Notes under the pieces: generated by a model
What the model was told of the DNA's origin: nothing
What the model saw: only the letters and a program-made list of their open reading frames with translations
Databases searched by the model: none
Shown here: piece by piece, positions 1 through 12,907 of the stretch
Numbering within the stretch: position 1 is the first letter of the stretch
Layout of the letters: the number at the start of each line of letters is the position of its first letter
Source: Himantopus leucocephalus
Lineage: Eukaryota; Chordata; Aves; Charadriiformes; Recurvirostridae
Assembly: GCA_003993805.1 (NCBI GenBank)
Contig: RSEF01000014.1
Location: forward strand, 124,001-188,000
Reading direction: 5' to 3'
DNA: 64,000 nt
Made by a program: the position numbers and the translations under genes

Positions 1-1099
1 GCAGGTATCCATCAGGACAGAATAACCCTGAAAAACCTCTCGGAAGCTGTGAGCAGCTGCTTACCCTCGAAGTCGGGAATTTGCAGAGGAGCTTGGGAAA
101 GCAGCCTCTTCCAGGAGAGCCCACGAGCCCACCCCTTAGCCAGACAGGTCCTGAACCAGCACTTCCCGGTGAGATTTTCAGCAGTGATGGAGCTGCCTTC
201 GCTCTGCTCCCAGACAACTCTCTGCAGCTTCGAAGGGAGCAGAGTGAGGCCAGTGTGTCCCACCCTGGGGACCTGCTTCCCTGGCCAGGCAGTGTGTGTG
301 TGGGGGGGAGCAGGAACCCAGAGCCCTCCTTTGGGGCCACCTCTGCAGAGATGCTTCCTAATGTCGCCTTTGCTAAGGACAGGATTAACTCGATGACAGA
401 GCACAGACCAAAGTTTTAGCCCGTTTCCAAGACTGAAATAGTGTTTTATGCAAGCACGCTCTATGATCCTGCTGAAGCGCTGGCCTTCAGAAAAGATTAT
501 CAAGCACAACTCCCACTTATTTTTGACCGGGCAGGAGAGCCAACAGTTTGCTGGTTATTTACTCTACTCTGCTTGGTTTGGGGGTTTTCTTTCTAGCAGT
601 CAGTGCCTACCACAAACTTGGCAAACGACCCAGAAAACAAAACGCATGGAGCAGCTCTCTGGTAGTAATGGAAATGACAGTGGGAAGTCTCAAACAACCG
701 GACAAGAGGCAGGTTATGTTACAGAAACAAGGACTGCTGTCAAGCAGGGGAAGGGCTCTTATTTCTCTGCAGAGTAAACATTAGTCTGAATTGCAAAGAG
801 GAAGCCCATCTTCTCTTAGGCATATAAAGAAGACATCATTAACCATTTGGGTCATGAGAAGCGAGGAAAGGGATGCATTTAATGACTCTACATTAGAGCT
901 GTAGAAGATTAATAGATTCCTTGGAAATAGCTGGCATTTGGGTTAGAGCATCCTTCAACAAAGAGCCCAGCTGTGACCCCGTTTCTCTGTAGGGCCATTC
1001 TCATTGCCAGGTGCCTGCCCCCGACGAGAGCGGTGACTGCCGGGCTGCCGGTCAGGCTGGGCAGCGAGATGCTGAGTGAGCCCCAGTTGTTAGGAGAAT

Positions 1100-1340
1100 G
1101 CGCGGCTTTATTCCTTTTCAATTAACGTCATCATGTATAAATCTGCTGTGGGACTCCAGTGATAAAGAAAACTGACGTGCACCACTCCAGCGCGATAAAT
1201 CTTCAGGCTGTGGCTGTGGGGATGCCAAATCCACTCGTCAGCTTGTTATTCTTGAGCCTATCAATTGTGTGGCCGTTGTCGCTGCAGTCTGAACACCATT
1301 GTTTTGTGCAGAGGCTGAGCTCCGCTTGGGCAACTGAAGA
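1100..1340. promoter_or_regulatory. possible conserved non-coding element
   Basis: A block without repeats holds clustered factor-like sites: CAATTAA, TGACGT-type, CCATTGTT (SOX-like) and AATTGTG. I cannot see conservation from one sequence; the call rests on motif clustering and the absence of low complexity. Confidence 0.2.
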
Positions 1341-1673
1341 AGTCCTGTAAGTGTGAAGCTTCGGTTTTGCTTTTCTACACGTTCTCAGTTTTCTGTAATT
1401 GAACATGTCCCCATAAGCATTTTAAGAGCCTGTAATTCGCTTCCCTGGCCCATCTTCTGTATTGACAATTTTAGATTTTGGGTTTCAGCACGTGCTTGCG
1501 TATCTATGGACACAGTGCATGTGGGTGTGGGGGACTTTATGGATGCCATCAGACAATTTCCCAACCTAAGTAATTAATTCCTACTGGGACGGTTTTGCAC
1601 CAACATTTCTGGGTTTGGGGTGAATTCAGGCAGAACAGACTCAGGTCCCTCTGCCCTCTGTGTATTTCTGTAG

Positions 1674-1732
1674 GACCTACTGCACAAAGGATTTGTTCAT
1701 GGCTGGGGCTCCTGGGTATGCCCAGGCTACAG
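1674..1732 (+). other. candidate 59-nt exon with strong sites at both ends
   Basis: The acceptor is CCTCTGTGTATTTCTGTAG (ending 1673) and the donor is GGCTACAG|GTAAGAAC (at 1733). All three frames are open, so the reading frame cannot be chosen. One frame (phase 2 in) contains CTKDLFMAGAPGYAQAT. It could be a coding cassette exon, an lncRNA exon, or chance. Confidence 0.25.
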
Positions 1733-4700
1733 GTAAGAACAATTTGAATTAATCCACTCCCAGACCAACGTGCAGCTTGTAGGGCTGAAGTCTCTCAACC
1801 TCGGATTCAAAGAGGTCCTCTGCTCTGAAGCTTTCTGACATTAGAGAAGTCGAACATTATCTTTCTTTTAAATAAATCATGTTGTTTTGCCTGAGACCTC
1901 AGTATTTTGTCCAGCTGGTATCAGGTTTAATCCAGCACTTCAGGCTGGCTGACCAAAGTACCTGCAAAAGCCATGCAGTTCCTAGTGATGGACCATTTGG
2001 GTCTTATTCTCATTACAAGCTTTTTTATCATTATTCTTAAAGTAGAAGCCTGCCACAAATAATGTATGTAGTGTCTGGCATGAGCTAACTAATGGCCTGC
2101 TGGCAGGCCGGCTATTTTGCTGCCTACAGTACTTTGTACTTGAATATTCTAGTGGGATGGGAACTGTGTAATGCTAACTGTAGTAACGATGGGCTACCTG
2201 CACAAGCCTGTATGTATGTCCCAGAAAACTGCTCCCTTTGGTACTCATTTGTTCTTTAATTACCTGATATTACATAGGCTATAGTAACACCACAATTTAA
2301 CATTAGAAAAATTAGGGGGAAATGCAAAAAAAAAAATCAAATGCATAAAATTGCATATAAATCATATTACTCCCTTTTCAGAACCACCTTCCTTTCTTGA
2401 AGAGAAAGTGAAGGGCTGTGAGAGTTGAAATTTCCTTTCCGAGCAATCCTTATAATTATTTATATCACATCATGACAGCAGTCCCACTAAGGGATGCTGT
2501 CTTTATGGTGGTTGTATAGTGGCATGAAAGATGATGTACCGTTAGAGGAGAGCTGTGACAATGTATTACAGTACCTGGAGAGCTAGGGAAGTGAATTGGG
2601 TTTTGGGAAGCTTGTGAAAATGATGTGGAAGGGAAAAGACCCAGGAAAAAATTATTTGAAAAGAAATTAATTTTTTGCATTTCTTTACTGGCTATTTAGA
2701 TTTTTTTTAAAAATCAGTTGATTGCTCAAATTTTCAACCAACTCCATGGCTAGCAAGCAACTCCAAAATGTTCAGTACACTTTGTCATTAAATGTTGGAT
2801 CTGCATCTTTTCCTCCTTTACTTCTCCATTAGTTGTAAAAGTGAACAAATCCTGTAGACCTCTTAAAACTTGACAAAATTTGAGCAGCTGCAGGGTAAGA
2901 GTTTAGTTGAAATCACCCATTGCTATATGAGTATCATTATATACACTGCATGAGTATATATACACACACTATATATATGAATGTATATATACACTATATG
3001 TCATTATATGCTATGTGTATCATTAGGTTTCAGAAAGTATTTCTATATGTAAAAGGGAAAAATTACACAATTTCTGAGCAAAGGTATATGATTGTAACAT
3101 AATCATGTGTTATGATTATGTTTATGCTCTGTACCTGCATTATAATTCACATATTTTCATTTTTTGAGTTGATGAGACAACTGAACAACTGAATAGCAAG
3201 TTATCAGTGCTGATTATGTATTTTCTTCTATCTGTCAGAGAATAATCTTTATTTTTCCTTCTGTGCAGTCCAAAGTAAATATGATTGAACAATTCATAGA
3301 ATATATTTGTACACGGAATTTAATCCGCTCAAGTTCATGAAGCACAAGCAATGCAGTATCAGACTCATAAACCTTCTGAAATTTTCTGCTACTGTCTGCA
3401 TGTATTTAGCCCACTTAACTTGGAATCCACATTAAAAACTAAATGCTTCAGAAGCTACCACCTCTATATAATGTGTCAGAAGACTGGAGTTGTTAATGCT
3501 CTGGCTGTATTAAGATAAAATTGAGCCAAAACAGAATTTTCCAATTTTTGTTTAATTACCCGAGTTACTTTTTAATAAATTAGGAAGTTGTTTCACTTCT
3601 TGTAAACATGTCTATTTGCATGAAGCTCCTCTTAACGCAAGGGAACCTGTCAAACCATCTTTCTTGCTTGAATTTCGGGTGTCACTTTTTATCACTGTCA
3701 AGATGATGGAATTTAAATTGGTGATTAAAAACGACACCCTTAAGTATCTCATTTGCTTTTAAGAACCCTGAAAATACAAGTGGTTCAATTCAGACCTGCC
3801 AGTTAAGACAAAGTCGTTACAGTTTCTGGAAGCGTGAGAGACACCACTAATGAGAACAACGCGTCTGCTCTCTGATATCATGGAGGTGGGTATAGCTGTA
3901 CAAAAATGTCCTGAAAATGCTCTCTTTTTAAGATACTTGGTAGGCAGGACAGGGAAAGAAAGAGCAGACACCATTTCGGACATGTTTTGTTTCCAGTCTT
4001 ATTTTTGCTTCTTTTCAGTTGCTATTTATTCTCAGATATAATAATTCCATTCTTAATGAGCACCTAGATAACCAAATACATACGTAAACAGAGATAAATA
4101 AAATATTGGTGTTATCTGGACATACTGTGCTCCTGCAGCAACAAAGTAAACTATTTATACTGCTCTGAATAATGGCGTAAATTATAGATCAGATAATTAT
4201 ACGATGTGACTGTAGGAAATAATAGGATGAACCTTAACCAAAACAAACCAGGTGTGTAGAGGAAGGAGCCTTGTGCTCTGCAGTAGCTTTAGATGGCATT
4301 AACTGTGAACTAGAGGAAAAGGTTCAGGTTTTGTTGATGCCAACTATGCAAATAATATTTGTTGCCTGGGCTGCATCTAATCATAGCTGGTGATGAGAGC
4401 CTGTGGTTTGAATGCTACCCAGACTAACAGATTTAAAGAGGGATTTTGGTCCAGGAATTTTAATTCAACATCCTCCAAGTTTCTAGAAAATTTGAAAAAG
4501 GCGTGTTAGTTTTGCATTTCATGACTTCTGAATCTCTTCTGAATCTTTTTTTTTCTTAACGTGGATATGATCTTTTAAAACAACGAATTGCATTTTGGCA
4601 ATATTTTAATGAAAACTTTCTTGAATTTGGTTGGACTATTGCAGGTTTTAAGTGAAGGTGAGCTTCAGAGCCTTGCCAAAGTAGCATGTTACTGCTTTTT

Positions 4701-5110
4701 CCTCCTTGTCCTTAAATGACCAACCCTCCAAAATGCCTGAGAGAAAAGACAGGAGTTACCGCATGCCAAGAAAAACTGGCAGAAAAAGGAGGAAAGCATT
4801 CTCCATAGGTGAAGTGTTTTCACTGGTAATTCCTTATCACTGAATATTCTCGGTTACATCAAAGCAGCTCCTGTACGGATCTCAACTGCAGCGATGTAGG
4901 TGTGCTCTGGTGGCTCCCGAAAGCTGAATCCTTCTCCTGACTTCCTTGGGTCACAGCTGAGCGGCTCTGGAGAAAGGACCCTCTCTCCACTACCCATGTC
5001 CCAAACCACCATCAGTTCAGAGCGTTGGAGTGGCCGTTACCTGCAGATGGAAAGGATCCAGCACCTCAGCTTCTCTGATAGGTTTGCCTTAATTTGTACT
5101 TCACGCTTAC
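1733..5110. other. A+T-rich stretch without recognisable genes
   Basis: Apart from the 2.9-3.0 kb microsatellite I see only short A and T runs and chance frames. TGTAAA, TTTAAT and TAAT motifs are frequent. Nothing supports an exon or RNA gene. Confidence 0.5.
2925..3030. repeat. imperfect (TA)/(CA) microsatellite block
   Basis: About 100 bases are dominated by interrupted TATATA, ACACAC and ATGTAT units. A short Tyr/Ile/Met-rich open frame over it is a product of the repeat. Confidence 0.7.
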
Positions 5111-5317
5111 AACCAGCATTTGGTAACTGATAATAATGATCTTGTCTGCAAGATGCCAAGGAAGCCGAGAAGCCTGAAAGAGTGAAGCTCTTTGAAGTGG
5201 TAAGCCAGACGCTCATTAAACGCCTTTGTTGGGTTTTCATCCTTCCTCTGGACCTCTGTCTGCAACTGCTCAATTGTTTCCATTTCTTCCAGACGCGCTA
5301 TTTCATTACGATGCCTC
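5111..5317 (-). CDS. candidate minus-strand exon, coiled-coil-like
   Basis: On the minus strand a good acceptor (GCTCTTCTATCTAATCCAG) precedes a 68-codon frame that ends at a possible donor (TGGTT|GTAAGC). The frame begins RRHRNEIARLEEMETIEQLQ and continues TEVQRKDENPTKAF, with the charge pattern and heptad-like L/I spacing of a coiled coil. The same DNA has a competing plus-strand exon candidate (5153-5199), so strand is uncertain. Family not recognised. Confidence 0.25.
5153..5199 (+). other. competing plus-strand exon candidate
   Basis: An acceptor (GATCTTGTCTGCAAG, ending 5152) and a donor (TTTGAAGTG|GTAAGCC, at 5200) bracket 47 nt. The frame reads AKEAEKPERVKLFEV, lysine/glutamate-rich. 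It lies entirely inside the minus-strand candidate, and GAA/AAG-rich codons reverse to phenylalanine/leucine codons on the other strand. At most one of the two readings can be functional coding. Confidence 0.15.
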
Positions 5318-5810
5318 CTGGATTAGATAGAAGAGCAATAATAAGTTTAATTGTTTAATCATTGATGAGGTTAGGCTAAATTAGACATGAATTCAGTTAT
5401 GTAATTCTGAATATAATACTTTGAGATTGAACTGAGAACAGAGCTGGTCCAAAGCTCAGGCAAAGGAGGCAGGAGCCAGGCCTGGGCGACTGCAGGGGAC
5501 ACCTCTCCTCGTCTTGGGCTAAGGGGAATGGGCTGTAGGGAGGGATGAGAAGCGCTCAGCACTGCTCCCAGATCCCACAGCCCTCTGCCAGGGGAGGAGG
5601 GAGGGATGGGAGGCTCTCACCAGTGCTGGATTCATCTTTCTCCCCATTCTCCCTGGCAGCAGGAACAGAAGTCTTTGGGTTTTTGTCCCCTCCTGGCTGT
5701 GTCCTTTCCCCCAGCCTCACCACGGAGGGTGCCGGCAGACTTTACCTGGCCAGGGGTAGGACAGTGGGGAAGGAAGAGAGGATCTGGAAACATGGAAGGG
5801 CTACGCCTCA

Positions 5811-5945
5811 CTCATTTCCAAACCCTTCAGCAGCCCCCCTCAAAAATCCCACTCACCCCTCCCAGCCCTCCTCTCCCAACAGCTTCCTAAATCCCCCAGT
5901 GTCTCCCCTCCCACTCTCACCACCGACACTTGCTTCCCTTGCTTA
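5811..5945. repeat. C-rich, G-poor strand-asymmetric tract
   Basis: Over about 130 bases the plus strand is mostly C, T and A with many CCC and CTCCC runs and very few G. The minus strand is correspondingly G/A-rich. It produces the proline/serine-rich frames seen here, which are not coding. Confidence 0.6.
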
Positions 5946-7640
5946 TCCCCACTGTCACATCCCGAATTCTGTCTGACCAGACTCGGTGAAAATCATGGAT
6001 CTCCCAGTGAGACATCTCACCCCACCCACCTGCCACCAAGGCAAAGCTGAATCTTGCCTCCATTTCTGGGACGTTTGGAGGTGGCACCGATGGTAACACC
6101 CAACGGGCAAGTGCTGTGGTGAGGAGAGGTTGTTGGGACAGGAGTTCAAAATGAAGTCTGTGCTCCTGAGTAAGCAGATGTGAGCATCGCTGCAGCGGCC
6201 TGCGTTTAGATGCGTCACGTACCCAAGCAAATCAGTAATGCCTGCTGGGGGTGATACCCCGGGGTGGGTACCAACAAGTAACCTGCTGGCGTCGTAAACG
6301 AACAAAAGAAATCTGCATACATCAGCATAACAATGTAGGCATAGATTTACATTACTTTATTAATTTGATTCATAAGAGCCTCCTGTATTCTGGTCCCCAT
6401 TTTTTATTGGCTCTTGTATATACTCATATGCCTGAGTTTGCTTTGCTATGAGGTAAAAATAATAAAAGATGAACCTGCAGGTATTATCATTGTTTATAGC
6501 TCTCATATATCTTTGCAAAGCAAAGCTGGTTATTAGAAAGCCTAGCTACAGAGCAACATTATCTGCAGCATGTAAGATGCCTTTCCAAACAGCATAGTAA
6601 ATACACAGAGTAGTAACAGCCCAGCCGTTCCCTGGCATTAATGAACTAGCACAAAGCTAAGAATCTGGTCAGTCTAAAATCCAGTGTAGGCAGCCGTGCT
6701 GATTTACAGTGGAACTTTTGAAATAATTGAGTAATGCTCTGGGACATTTTTCTCTGGGGCCTTTTATGCAGCAGTTTTACAGCCATAAGTAACTGCAGTG
6801 AGTTGACGCATCAGCTGGTGCAGCTCAGGACAGCTCCACTGAAATCGCTGAAATAATTCCTGTGTTACAGTTGCCCGGTTACTTGTAGGAATTAATTCTT
6901 GAGTCACTCTGTGCAGATCTAAGTGTATGTTAAGGGCCTTCATGTGCCATGAAAATAGTCTGTAGTTGGTAGGTTAGCACTGATCTAATAACACAGATTT
7001 TTATAGGCATGTTTACGTGTCTATATGTTGATATATTTACCTTTTTAGTTGGATGGGTGGTGTTAGTTCGATGCTAAATATTATTTCAGGAGATCAAGAG
7101 GTAAATCACGTTATCAAATCTTCATGAGAATGAGTAAACCAACCAGTAAATATGGATCTATTCTTCTAGCACTAGCTAGGAATAGCGTCTAATTTTAATC
7201 TGAAAACCTATCTAGGTGGAGAACCCCGACATGCAATTATGTGAACTGTGATGGTTTGCTGGATTAAGGTAGCACCAAAGATTAAATTCAAGATCAATTT
7301 GTGCTATACAACAAAGGTGGCTGTGGGTTTTGGAGTTACCTATATCTGTAGCTCTCAGGTATAGTTGTATATACAGCAGTAAGAAAAAAGGAGAATATTG
7401 TATAGAGAAGAACTCTTAGATATATATCCTTTGGTGGGGGTTATGGGGTTGTAGCCTACCCCGTTGGCACAGAGCACTTGAAAGCATACTGCATGTGGTG
7501 GTGTGGGGAAGGCTACGCTGCGTGCTGTCCCGATCAGGATCACAGCTGTATCAGAGTTGTTCCTATTCCCCATCAGTAACAGTTATGAAGACCTTTGCAA
7601 ATTTGAACTCACTTGTCCTTGCATCACCCCTAAAGTAATA

Positions 7641-7705
7641 TTATATCCATTTTACAAATGGGAAGCTGAAGCACAGAGAAGCTAGATGACTGTCTCTAGC
7701 CTCAT
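7641..7705 (+). mobile_element. MIR SINE fragment
   Basis: The stretch reads ATATCCATTTTACAAATGGG, then AAGCTGAAGCACAGAGAAGC and TAGATGACT. This follows the conserved MIR core order of a TTATCCCCATTTTACAGATG segment, a GAAACTGAGGCACAGAG segment and then TTAAGTGACT. It is diverged, as expected for this ancient tRNA-derived family. Orientation is sense to the consensus. Confidence 0.75.
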
Positions 7706-8089
7706 TCTCAATCAATGTGTATCAAATTAGCTTAATGTTCATCCGAGCGCTCAGATTTGTCTAGAAGAAAGTGTGATCATCACCAGATAATGTCATTCAC
7801 TTGTCATTATGGTCAAAATGACTAGACAGCATAAAGATATGTTGCTGCTTGTCCTGAGAGCCAAGTCACTCAAGTTGTATGTTTCAATAATAAAGTTTCA
7901 CCTTACGAGTGATCGGGTTGCAAATCAGGTTCAGCTCCCCAGCTTTCAGCTGAGGACATTACCTGCTAGCTCTGTTCCCCCCATTTAGGTGCTATTAACA
8001 TAGTCTAATATAAGTATAGTAAGACTGTTGTGAAGGATGAATGCTATTTTCTGTAAAAGAGCAGGCAGGCTCCCCAGTTCTTATATCCT

Positions 8090-8150
8090 GTGTGACAGAT
8101 AGAGAAGTAAATGCGGTCACTCCCAGAAGGTCACCTCTGGTGAATGCATG
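8090..8150 (+). mobile_element. possible MIR fragment
   Basis: GTGACAGATAGAGAAGTAAA followed by GTCACTCCCAGAAGGTCAC resembles the MIR segment from CAGATGAGGAAAC to TTGCCCAAGGTCAC with an internal deletion. Confidence 0.35.
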
Positions 8151-11100
8151 ATTTTGCCTGCTGGGACAAGGATTAGTGTGTGTCCTAATAAAAGGAATGA
8201 TGAAATGAGAAGAAAAAACTCATTTTCAAATCAGAGATTCTGGCTACAAAGCAATTATTCTACATGCTTATAGAAAAGTAAGTCCCTACGGGCTATGATT
8301 TTGTTGCAGGACTTTGGATCATAGAGGCACTGCATAATTCCATAGCCCTGTGCTTGTAAAGAAAATACATGTTAGCTAATCTCATTCTAATTAGATAATC
8401 TCATTGTGTGATTTACAGCACGTGGGCCCTAGCACCACAAACACAACCAAAAAGCACCTGAAAGTACCCACAGCTGCTTTCAATACCAACAAACTGCCTG
8501 CTTTCAGAAAGGTTTGGATGGGTAGTGGTTTCTTTTCACCTCTTACTATCCTCCACAGGCTTTCCCCAAGATGATATTTTGAAAACTGGACATCAAGAAT
8601 GATGCGTTGGGTAGGTATTTGTGTTAGACTATAAGCTTTTAGAGACTTAATGAAGTTTGTGGAGCTGCCTGTAACACTGCATGTTCTGCCTGTAGCTTTG
8701 TTACCAGGCTCTTTTTAGAATGACAGCAGTGCTGTGCCCACGTTATGCTGAAGAGAGACTAGGCAAATCCCCTTCTCACCAGTGAAAGGGGTTTGTTTCT
8801 CTGCAAGGGTTAGCTCTGACTGAGCCATGTTTTGTTATTGAGCTCATACCTGCAAATGGGAGAGTTTAGATGAGGGAAAAAGGGAACAACGAGCATCTAA
8901 GAAACTGCCAGAGCGGAGGGTGCTACTAGGAAGCAGACTGACACCTAGTTGCTGGTGTGTAGGTTGTTGGAGGGCTGCTGGAAAGACCCACGTTCGCTTA
9001 GGCTGGCTACAGCAGTCGTGATTGTTTGTTCTGTGTTGTTTCTGCTGTTGCATTTAAACCAAGTTGTTGTTCTTTTTAATTCTGTTTTGAGTACTCTAAA
9101 ATGTCAAATGTCACGGTTCCAAATGGAAGAATGCGGAGGAGGACAAACCCAGCCTGACGTATTTGTGTAGCTGAGACCAGGGTAGCAAGAGTCAGGGATA
9201 AAGAGTAATGGAGAGACTGGAGAAGGGAAGGGTATTGCTATCCTCAAAATGTAGACTATGAGGGTCTTTTCTGAGAGAGTATTTTAGGACTCATTCTAGT
9301 GGAGGGCACTGTTCTTTGATTCCTGTGTTCAACGATCCCTTTGTCAACATCAAGGCGTGCCCTACAGATTTGTGATTCCAGTGAAATGAGTGGAAGGCAA
9401 CCTAACTCGCTTCTCTTAAGAGTTAGCGTTAACTTAGCCTTAGGGATAATTTTAAGTTAAACTCTGCTAAGGCCCCTTCTTATTGCTACCTGACGGCTCT
9501 GAAGTCTGAACTCCTTGGTCAGATTAAATGTAGGTACAGAAGTCTACCTCTTCTCATTGATTGTGTTATGATTCTCTGCAATTAGATTCTCCCCAGTATC
9601 CATCTAGGGCAGACAGGTTTCAGTTTACCTTATTCAGGAGTATTTTATGTTCTCAATTAAGCCCTTGGTGTGTCAAAAAGTTTGCAGCCCATTTTGGAGT
9701 ATAGCAAATAGACTGTGCAGTAGCCTGTTGAAGGAAGAGGAATTTGTGTCTTTCATTAACTTCACCACCGGAGTGTTACCTACTCTGCTTGACGTCTGAA
9801 GGGAGATCCAGTGTAGCTCTCCATCTCCTGAACTCAGCTGCCTTCTTTCTAGGCTATTGCTGTATCCCTTGCTTCTACTTGCTACTGTTTACTCCAGTAA
9901 AGAGTATTGAGTAACAGCGTGCGCAGGCACACAGATAGCTGATTGTGCTGGGTTGGTGTAGGATGGAGGAGTGGGCTGTGTTTATGCTGTTGCTCTCACT
10001 GGGTTGTGGATGCCTGTGAAACCCCAGCACGTGGGGAGCGTCACTTCAGTGCTGCAAGCTGTCCCCTGGGAGGCTGTGGGATATCACAACTACCTCCTGG
10101 CTCCGTGGGTGGGGACTCTGTGTCGCTCTGTATCTCTGACCCAACAGATTGCTTTGATATGTATTCTGGGAGTATGAATGAGATTCAAATCTACAAACTG
10201 TTTGAATACATACCAAAGGAGTCCCTCTCTCCTGAGAAAAGCCCTTGTGATGAGCAGAAGGGAGAAGTAACTTCACCATCAGCCTTCTGCTGGGGAGGAG
10301 CATTTTGTATTTCTCAGATGTCAGTCTAATACATATGACAAGCACGAGGAGACTGTGCTGCTGAGATTAGAGAATCTTTTAACTCTGGGATTCCTGATCG
10401 AGGACAGAAGAAATAAAGATTAATACTAAGATGTGAAGTACAAGATTTGAATGAATACCGCAAACACTCACTAAGACGGAAATGAAATCCAACAAAACGG
10501 GAACAATGTATACCTTCAAATAAATAAAAGACAGTGCATTTTGACGAAGAGTGATGATCTGATCTCTGATTGTATTTATTTTGCTAAATCATGTTTAAAG
10601 AACATGAAAAAACCCAAGACAGAATAGCTGAAGAATTTTCAAATGGAATAAGGAGTGCTGCAGATGTGTCTTGTAATTGCTGTTATGTATTCAGCTTGAG
10701 TTTCTCTGCATTGAGATACGTGTATAAAGATCTGAAAGGGCTGCAATAACATCTGGATGGTGTTTTGGTGGCATAATGGGCTGGTAAATAATGTTACTGA
10801 AAGTGAGGAATGATGCTCTGCATATATCTCTTTCTGTGTTTCCACTCTAGCAGTAGTTTTCACCCAGTGTTAAAATGAAGATGCTGATTAATGATCCATC
10901 CAGGCACTTGTATCAGATTTGCACTGGGGTTCTCAAGGGTAAAATTCATTAATAACTAATATTTGTTCTATTAAGTTTCCTAAACTAAAGTCTGACTGAC
11001 CCGGTGGAATTCTAAATCCTGAGCAAGAGTACTGCTACTCTTCAAAGAGATTTTATAGCCTTGGTGATACATTGCTAGCTGTAAGAGAGACTTTCAAAGC

Positions 11101-11742
11101 TAGAAAAACCTGGAAGCATCCACTTTACATAAAGCTGTCCAGTACTAATGAGACGATTACAAGATTGGTCATCACTAGCGCAGTGTTTGAAAATAACAGG
11201 TGGGGATTCCAACGAGCACCTATCCTGACTTCTGTAGCCAGTGCTCCAGTGGTATAAACCAGTACTTTCCACTGCAGTCAGCAGAGCTGTACCAGTTTAT
11301 AGTAGACGAGAGCTGGGTCCTGTACTTCAGCAGACTGTAAATGTCAGATGTTACTTGCAGAAATAGAAATTATGGAGCACTGTTGTGATGCCCTGTGTGA
11401 TCTCCAGCCCTTAATCTACTTAATCAAGCAGAAATAATAGAAACTGGCTAATTCTGACACCTTCAGCGTTCCTTTCTTGGGGAGAGTGTTGACTTTCTCA
11501 GAGATCCCTGTACTAATGAATTTTGAGCAATATGACTAAAGTGGGAGAAAGCAAATGACAGCGAGTTTGTTATTTGCATGCATTTTCCTATCACATAACG
11601 TGAAGCTAATCCTAGCTATTCATATAAAGGTACACTCTTGTCTCCAAATACTTCACTGCATCATTTTATTAGCGTTCTGCTGAGAAAGGTTTCCTATGTA
11701 ATCCAGGACTACTTCATAGTTACTGATAGTGGAAAGGCTTGT

Positions 11743-11781
11743 TAAAAAAAACCCAAAAAAACCCAAAAAAAACCCCCAAAA
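11743..11781. repeat. A-rich (A7-8 CCC)n tract
   Basis: Three or four units of about ten bases, each A6-A8 followed by CCC or more C. Confidence 0.8.
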
Positions 11782-11987
11782 CTAGATACAAGAACAGTAC
11801 CATAAACTATTTAGAAAGCAGTGAGTTAAATCAAGTCTTGAATAAAATAAAATCCACAGGCTCAAGTTAATTTCTTCTGTACGTATTTTCTTCTATTCGT
11901 TATACCGCTACAATACAAAGGCCAGTGTTCCTCTTTCTTACAGACAAGATAGACCTTGAGTCTGATATAATTCTTTTTCTGCACTAG

Positions 11988-12015
11988 CTCAACCACCGCG
12001 AGCCAAACACCACAG
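11988..12015 (+). other. candidate 28-nt micro-exon
   Basis: The acceptor ATTCTTTTTCTGCACTAG (ending 11987) and the donor CACCACAG|GTGAGG (at 12016) are both strong and only 28 nt apart. The phase-0 frame reads LNHREPNTT. Neuronal genes often carry exons this short, but that is only an analogy. Confidence 0.18.
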
Positions 12016-12329
12016 GTGAGGTTGTCCAAATGGAGCTTTGAAGAGTTTCTGAATTCTGCTGCAGTATTCACAGGGACCTTTGTTTAAGACAAACCTACAA
12101 AAAACATCCTAACTGATGGTGCTGTGACTGAGCTTTTAAAGGGGAAGGGGGGCAGAGTAGGGGTGGAGAGCTTCCAGGATGAAGGAACAGGAACATCCCT
12201 AGGTTTCTGACCCAGGCACTCCCATGAGAAACTCACATTTTTAACAAGTTGTATATATCCTATCCTAAGGTCCTATCGAAATGTTTCTAAATATGGGTGT
12301 TGAGGTTGCATATTCTGATTCAAATGCAG

Positions 12330-12440
12330 AAGTGGATACAATCAGTGGAAACTTAGAGGTGTATGTCATTAGGGAGCCAATCAGGTAGATTTTATGCAAA
12401 CACAATTAGGGCTTGCATGACTCAGTCGCTGGTGCTCTTG
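12330..12440. promoter_or_regulatory. possible enhancer-like site cluster
   Basis: The segment holds a CCAAT box, an octamer-like TTATGCAAAC, ACAATTAG and a perfect AP-1 site TGACTCA within about 110 bases. Individual sites are short and expected by chance; the clustering is the only argument. Confidence 0.15.
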
Positions 12441-12907
12441 CTATCTCCTTCCTGCGTTTATTCAGAACCCACTTTCAGTGCAGCTGAACACATACCAGAG
12501 GCACACAAACATTAACTTTGTTTGTATAAAGTCACTTTTTGGCAAATTGGCTTCATAAGCCATGATTATGCATTGATAGTGTTGATGTGTATAGTCAAGC
12601 TAATCCCATGATATATAGAGAGAAGATCCATTTTGAATTAAAAGATTGCTGAGAGAGCTGACATTGTTAGGTGTAAGCATAGGGACGTTTCGTTAAGAAG
12701 GGTTAGATTTTGTTGAAGTTAGGAAATGCTGATGTAGCTGCTCTGAAACTGGTAGTAATGAGTGATTTCTAGTATCAGTTTCAGGACTGCAGCATGTTGG
12801 GGAGAGAGAAGATTTTTTGGCATGTAGTCTGGCAGCATTTAAGAGTTGAGACTTTCTGGAAAAGCAAATGGCTTCTGGAAAGATCAAGAATGGCTCTAAT
12901 TTGGTAA

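Larger units (their letters stand above)
5318..11987. other. gene-free stretch
   Basis: It holds the C-rich tract at 5.8-5.9 kb and the MIR fragments at 7.6 and 8.1 kb. A frame at 9943-10329 has a fair acceptor near 10148 but no good donor. The remainder is unremarkable. Confidence 0.5.

Noticed and set aside
9943..10329. 128-codon plus-strand frame with a possible acceptor before DCFDMYSG
   Set aside because: The acceptor is fair but the only donor (GAA|GTAACT) is weak, and a minus-strand frame of 99 codons covers the same bases.
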